From Chloroflexota bacterium (GTDB lineage Bacteria > Chloroflexota > UBA6077), in contig JAJYKO010000022.1 in the NCBI GenBank assembly GCA_021788565.1, positions 1-17,265 on the forward strand: 17,265 nucleotides of DNA, written 5' to 3'. Made by a program: the position numbers and the translations under genes. Shown one piece after another: positions 13,728 to 17,265 of this stretch. The first letter of the stretch is position 1, and every line of letters begins with the position of its first letter. Under the pieces are notes generated by a model, which was not told the DNA's origin, did no database searches, and worked only from the letters and a program-made list of their open reading frames with translations.

Positions 13728-14573
13728 ATGGGAACACTACTTTACGGTAAGCCGGTGCACGTTAGGGATGACAGCAACGTGCGCCATCTGGTCAAGAGCA
13801 ATCATGGTGGTGGGGAGGGTACCCTGCAGGCGGCCACCGCGCTGTGCCGCATGGATATCTGGATAATCCCAGAGGGTCGCGGTTCGCCCGACGGAGCGCA
13901 TCCGCTCTGCGAAGACTGCCGGGAGGTGGCAGAAACAGGCCAGGTCAATCCGCTGGAGTGGTACGGAGCGAAGCTAGAGTGCAACTTCGACAAGGATGGC
14001 GATCCCTTGTCGTGGACTCCCGAACAGGTCGAAGAGGCGAGGCAGAAACTTGACGAACTTCAGAAGAGCTGGGTGAATTCCGTCGGTATGCTGCGCGAAT
14101 TCCGAGAGCGCCGGCTGTGGAAGCGGCTGGGTATGGGGTACAAGAGCTTCGCAGAATTTGCCAACGAGGTCCTTAAGATGAGTCCGGGGCGAGTCAGCCA
14201 GCTTATCGGGGCTGACACGGCGCTGAAGCGCCTGACCGTAGCAACGTCGCTCGCTGAGACCCACAACGACCAACTTGACAATAAAAAGTTTAGGCGCCTA
14301 AACGGTTTGAACCTGGATAAGGGAAGCAAATATCAGCTTTATGAGTTCGCATCCCTATCGCAAGAGCAGTTGGAAGAGCTGGCCTCCAGGGTTAACTTCG
14401 CCACCATGTCAGTCCGGGAAATCCACCAGATGAAGCTGGGGCTGGCAAACGGGCCGGGTGTCGAAACCACGGCCGTACTTTCGGCACAAGGGCAGACCGG
14501 CGGCCATCTCTGCACGGCGGACCCGAACGCCTGGGATTACTGCCCGCATTGCGGCGAGAGGTTGCGGCCATGA
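13728..14573 (+). CDS. Zinc/HTH protein, ParB-like DNA-binding candidate
   Basis: A 281-aa protein. The N-terminus has Cys40, then Cys61-x-x-Cys64, a possible zinc site. Residues about 130-170 (WKRLGMGYKSFAEFANEVLKMSPGRVSQLIGADTALKRL) look like the HTH of ParB/KorB-type proteins. Residues 180-193 are encoded by palindrome module copy 4. A C-terminal region (SLSQEQLEELASRV and MSVREIHQM) resembles the second helical part of such proteins. It ends with a zinc knuckle, YCPHCGERL (271-279). Family resemblance is moderate and no ParB nucleotide-binding motif is obvious. GGGAGGTGG precedes the ATG. The stop overlaps the recD2 start, so it is co-translated with the helicase and may load or target it. 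That is inference. Confidence 0.65.
   Translation: MGTLLYGKPVHVRDDSNVRHLVKSNHGGGEGTLQAATALCRMDIWIIPEGRGSPDGAHPLCEDCREVAETGQVNPLEWYGAKLECNFDKDGDPLSWTPEQVEEARQKLDELQKSWVNSVGMLREFRERRLWKRLGMGYKSFAEFANEVLKMSPGRVSQLIGADTALKRLTVATSLAETHNDQLDNKKFRRLNGLNLDKGSKYQLYEFASLSQEQLEELASRVNFATMSVREIHQMKLGLANGPGVETTAVLSAQGQTGGHLCTADPNAWDYCPHCGERLRP
14272..14303 (+). repeat. Palindrome module, copy 4 (in the parB-like gene)
   Basis: AACTTGACAATAAA (14272-14285), differing from the constant motif only at its first base, a 2-nt gap, then GTTTAGGCGCCTAAAC (14288-14303), the same palindrome as copy 3. It is read in the same frame as in cas1 and encodes QLDNKKFRRLNG. Confidence 0.9.
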
Positions 14574-17119
14574 CGAATACAGCCATCGAGCCAACGACCA
14601 CACTGGATGAGTTGCTGGATGTCCATGAGACGGCTGTTAGGGCCAGGGACGGCAAGCGACGGGACCAGAGTCCCGGAACGAGCGCCGGCGAAGCCGGTCG
14701 CTTGCCGCTCGTTCTCCCCTGGCATGGTGAGCCTGATTGGGACATGCCCGAGGGCATTGTCTCACACGACGTCCCTTTCATCGAAGGGACGGTCGAGGGC
14801 ATAACCTTCAGGAACGACAAGACCGGTTTCACCGTCGCCCGCCTGGGGGTTGTGTCGGTTGTGTCGAGTGACAAAAGGAAGAAGCGCGGGCGCGCCGTCC
14901 GTGAGATTGTTACCATCAAGGGCACCCTGCCAGGCATCGGCGTGGGTGAGTCGCTCCGTGCGTGGGGAGGCTTCGTTAACGATCCAAAGTACGGCCGGCA
15001 GTTCAAGGTCGAGCGCTACGAGGCTACAGCGCCGGCTACGGCCGACGGTCTTCGCATCTACCTGGCCCACCTGGTCAAGGGCGTGGGTTCCGCGACGGCT
15101 GACCGGATCGTGGACACCTTCGGCGCTGAGACAGGCGACATCATCGAGAAGGAGCCCGAGCGGCTCGGGTCTGAGGTGCCAAGGCTCAGCCGCAAGCTGG
15201 CGGCCGCGATTGCCCAGGCCTGGGGTGAGAAGAAGGCTGAGCGGGAGGTTATGCCATTCCTGCTTTCCCTGGGAATCGGGATAGGGTTGGCTAACCGCAT
15301 CTTCAAGCAGTTTGGCAGTACATCGTCCTCCATCGTGAGAAACGAGCCTTACCGGCTCCTGGAGGTGTCCGGGATCGGCTTCCCCACGGCGGACCATATT
15401 GCCCTGGGCCTGAGTATGCCGCGAGACTCTATCGAGCGGGCCATGGCTGGGGTCCTCCACGTTCTCCATGAGGCCACAAACGAGGGGAGCACCTACCTGC
15501 CCAGGTCAGAGCTGGCGAAGATGGCCATGGCTCCCGAGGTGCTGGGCCTGGGTGGACACATGCCACCCGAGCGGGTGGGTTCAGCAATCGACCGTCTCAC
15601 CGCGGAAGAGCACGTGCGGAGCGAGCCCGTCGAAGGAGCCGAGGCGATTTTCACAGCGCCTCTCTACTTCGCCGAGGCGAACATTGCCGAACGTATCCAG
15701 CGGCTGCTCGACGATACAGACGACAGGCTGAGCCTCAGTGTCGAAACCATCCAGCGTATACGGGCGGGGTACCAGCCTGTCGGCGGAGAGCGATGTCCCC
15801 AGGGCAGGCTCGTTGCTGGCAGTGCGAGTACCAAGCCAGGGGACGTCCCTGGCCCTACCGGGGAATTGACGGAGCGGCAGCAAGAGGCTGTCCTTTCGGC
15901 TCTCACTCATAAGGTCACCGTCATCACCGGCGGACCCGGCACCGGCAAGACAACCACGCTGCGGACCCTGTGTGAACTGGCGGACGCGCACGACGTCTCA
16001 TTGGCGCTCACCGCTCCCACCGGCCGCGCGGCCAAGCGGCTCTCAGAAGCGACCACACACGAGGCCAGCACCATCCACCGCCTGCTACAGCTTCAGCCTG
16101 GGGGCGTCGCACAGCTCGACGAAGGGAACCCCATCCCGGCCGATCTGGTGATCGTGGATGAGGTCTCCATGCTGGACGTGCCGCTTGCCGATGCCCTGCT
16201 TCGGGCAATAGACCCGGGCTCGCACCTGGTACTGGTGGGCGACGTGGATCAACTCCCATCCGTGGGGCCTGGCAACGTGCTGCGTGACATCATCGACTCG
16301 GTGACCGTCCCCGAGGTCGAGCTGGATTTCACCTTCCGCCACAGCGAGGACGGGTCCATAGCGGAGGCCGCACGCGACATCAACGGTGGGGAGATGCCCG
16401 TGTTCAGCAGCAAGGGGGCGCCTGAGGGGATGTTCTTCTTCGAGAAGCAGAACCCGGGGCAGGCCGCGGGGTGTGTAGTGGACCTGGTGACCAATAGCAT
16501 CCCCAAGAAGTTCGGGCTGGACCCGCTGCGTCATATCCAGGTGCTCAGCCCAATGAAGAACGGCGAGGCTGGCGTCAAGGCCCTGAATAGGCGGCTTCAG
16601 GAAGTGCTGAACCCGCCAGGGCCAGGGAAGGCCGAGGCACCGCACGGTGACCTGAGCTTCCGTGTGGGCGACAAGGTGATGCAGACGGTGAACAACTACG
16701 CGAAGAACGTCTTCAACGGGGATGCCGGCTTCATCGAGTCCATCGACGTGGAGGATAAGACACTACTGGTGGGCTTCGACGGCAGTGGGTCGCCGGTGAG
16801 GTACGACTTCAGGGACCTGGACGAGCTGCTTCACGCCTTTGCCATCACCGTCCACAAGTCCCAGGGTGCTGAATATCCCGCGGTGGTCGTGCCGATCCTC
16901 ACGCAGCAGCGTGTGATGTTGCGGCGGAACCTGCTGTATACGGCCGTGACCCGGGCTCAGAAGCTGGTGGTGTTGGTTGGGACCCGTGAGGCCATCGGCA
17001 TCGCTGTCGGGAACAACGACACGGAGCGCCGCTACAGCGGGTTGAAGCGGTGGCTGGAAGAGGGCTGGGAGAGGTCCATGGAGCGGGTTGCGGAGCGGGT
17101 TGCGGAGCGGGCATCATGA
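14570..17119 (+). CDS. recD2: RecD2-like superfamily 1B DNA helicase
   Basis: An 849-aa 5'-3' helicase. The ATG at 14570 overlaps the previous stop; an upstream in-frame ATG at 14549 lies inside the preceding gene. After a disordered start, residues about 72-155 form the OB-like N-terminal domain (GTVEGITFRNDKTGFTVARL), followed by helix-hairpin-helix repeats (LVKGVGSATADRIVDTFG, LLEVSGIGFPTADHIAL). Walker A is GGPGTGKT (454-461), Walker B DEVS (530-533), motif III GDVDQLPSVG (557-566), motif IV region FTFRHS (about 588-593), then VHKSQGAEYPAVVVP (about 761-775) and LLYTAVTRAQ (788-797). RecD2 proteins are usually about 740-800 aa; inserts at residues about 24-50 and 400-431 coincide with structured DNA repeats. 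The C-terminus is a tandem ERVAERVAERAS. It is expected to unwind DNA for PolB or process ends during excision. Confidence 0.92.
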   Translation: MTNTAIEPTTTLDELLDVHETAVRARDGKRRDQSPGTSAGEAGRLPLVLPWHGEPDWDMPEGIVSHDVPFIEGTVEGITFRNDKTGFTVARLGVVSVVSSDKRKKRGRAVREIVTIKGTLPGIGVGESLRAWGGFVNDPKYGRQFKVERYEATAPATADGLRIYLAHLVKGVGSATADRIVDTFGAETGDIIEKEPERLGSEVPRLSRKLAAAIAQAWGEKKAEREVMPFLLSLGIGIGLANRIFKQFGSTSSSIVRNEPYRLLEVSGIGFPTADHIALGLSMPRDSIERAMAGVLHVLHEATNEGSTYLPRSELAKMAMAPEVLGLGGHMPPERVGSAIDRLTAEEHVRSEPVEGAEAIFTAPLYFAEANIAERIQRLLDDTDDRLSLSVETIQRIRAGYQPVGGERCPQGRLVAGSASTKPGDVPGPTGELTERQQEAVLSALTHKVTVITGGPGTGKTTTLRTLCELADAHDVSLALTAPTGRAAKRLSEATTHEASTIHRLLQLQPGGVAQLDEGNPIPADLVIVDEVSMLDVPLADALLRAIDPGSHLVLVGDVDQLPSVGPGNVLRDIIDSVTVPEVELDFTFRHSEDGSIAEAARDINGGEMPVFSSKGAPEGMFFFEKQNPGQAAGCVVDLVTNSIPKKFGLDPLRHIQVLSPMKNGEAGVKALNRRLQEVLNPPGPGKAEAPHGDLSFRVGDKVMQTVNNYAKNVFNGDAGFIESIDVEDKTLLVGFDGSGSPVRYDFRDLDELLHAFAITVHKSQGAEYPAVVVPILTQQRVMLRRNLLYTAVTRAQKLVVLVGTREAIGIAVGNNDTERRYSGLKRWLEEGWERSMERVAERVAERAS
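14638..14714 (+). repeat. Structured inverted-repeat cluster in the recD2 N-terminus
   Basis: CGGCAAGCGAC (14650-14660) pairs perfectly with GTCGCTTGCCG (14697-14707), enclosing GGGAC/GTCCC (14661-14674) and CGGC/GCCG (14686-14696) hairpins. The result is a three-way junction. A second perfect pairing, GAACGAGCG (14676-14684) with CGCTCGTTC (14706-14714), excludes the first. The first 14 bases (14638-14651) match the start of the 27-bp repeat at 2233. Confidence 0.7.
15785..15857 (+). repeat. Composite structured repeat in a recD2 linker
   Basis: The left half (15785-15815) matches 9537-9567 in polB. The right half (15831-15857) is the exact inverse of 2233-2259. Together they can fold into a long imperfect hairpin: GTCCCC with GGGGAC, GGC with GCC, and CTCG with CGAG. 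It lies directly before the helicase core, in codons with segments ERCPQGRLVAGS and TKPGDVPGP. Confidence 0.75.
17081..17111 (+). repeat. 12-bp tandem repeats at the recD2 3' end
   Basis: GAGCGGGTTGCG occurs twice in tandem (17081-17104) followed by a partial third copy, encoding ERVA repeats at the helicase C-terminus. It looks like recent slippage or a short linker expansion. Confidence 0.75.
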
Positions 17120-17122
17120 GAC

Positions 17123-17139
17123 AAACCAAGGTAGCCGGC
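17123..17139 (-). repeat. Subterminal 17-bp inverted repeat, right copy
   Basis: Reverse complement of GCCGGCTACCTTGGTTT (1520-1536), starting 4 bp after the recD2 stop codon and 45 bp inside the right terminal repeat. The DNA between the two repeats differs in sequence at the two ends but is G/T-rich on the equivalent strand at both. Confidence 0.7.
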
Positions 17140-17184
17140 ACCCCGCATCAACCACACCCAAAACCACGCATGTAACACCACCAG

Positions 17185-17265
17185 CAGTACCACAAGAGTC
17201 GGGCTTCCAACGCCCCGCGGCGGCGCCCGACCCGAGCCGACCCGAGACACCACACCCACCGGCCT
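17185..17265 (-). repeat. Right terminal inverted repeat (81 bp visible, window ends inside it)
   Basis: Perfect inverted copy of 1377-1457. The inner edge is sharp: on this side the sequence diverges after CAGTAC at 17185-17190. The outer edge and flanking host DNA are not in the window, which stops inside the repeat. Confidence 0.9.

Noticed and set aside
1..17265. tRNA or rRNA gene as integration target
   Set aside because: No tRNA cloverleaf or rRNA segment was recognised by eye near either visible end.

Overview
The window is GC-rich bacterial DNA. Its main content looks like a casposon-type integrative element of at least 15.9 kb inserted beside a chromosomal sugar-acid catabolism operon. 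An 81-bp sequence at 1377-1457 recurs as a perfect inverted copy at 17185-17265, the last 81 bases of the window. The right outer boundary and any target duplication are therefore not visible. No taxon can be read directly from the sequence. The UxaA-type host genes, high GC and the actinobacterial/Chloroflexota flavour of the polymerase, Cas1 and HNH proteins suggest a Chloroflexota- or Actinomycetota-like bacterium, with low confidence.

Left flank (1-1300, minus strand): a two-gene UxaA-family (altronate/galactarate dehydratase-like) operon with ATGA overlap and a good promoter at 1297-1270. The large subunit runs off the left edge.

Left arm of the element (1377-5664, minus strand): terminal repeat, a coupled operon of cas1 (casposase-like integrase with Pro-rich N-terminal linker, Cas1 core, zinc ribbon and helix-turn-helix), a 70-aa protein and a 198-aa acidic protein, then a MerR-like 372-aa regulator candidate. 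A divergent control region (5665-5825) carries the same extended -10 sequence, TGCTATAAT, on both strands.

Right arm (5826-17119, plus strand): two small ribbon-helix-helix-like proteins, a zinc-ribbon protein, SSB, a possible 23-aa peptide, two paralogous helix-turn-helix proteins (one fused to a deoxyribosyltransferase-like domain), an HNH-type protein, a family B DNA polymerase with altered exonuclease and motif C residues, a HAD remnant, a small Cys-rich protein, YccF, a zinc/HTH ParB-like protein and a RecD2-like helicase. Many starts overlap the preceding stop (ATGA/TGATG), so much of this arm is probably translated as coupled cistrons. Cas1 would cut and integrate the ends; PolB, SSB and RecD2 would supply replication or gap repair. 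There is no cas2 and no CRISPR array.

The most unusual signal is a set of small palindromic or structured repeats inside coding sequences, concentrated in protein linkers. One family has a constant 14-nt motif, a 2-nt gap and a 16-bp perfect palindrome whose sequence changes between copies while staying palindromic (three in cas1, one in the parB-like gene). A second family of GGGAC/GTCCC-type hairpins is shared between recD2, polB and the 70-aa gene and is read in different frames, so its conservation is at the nucleic-acid level.
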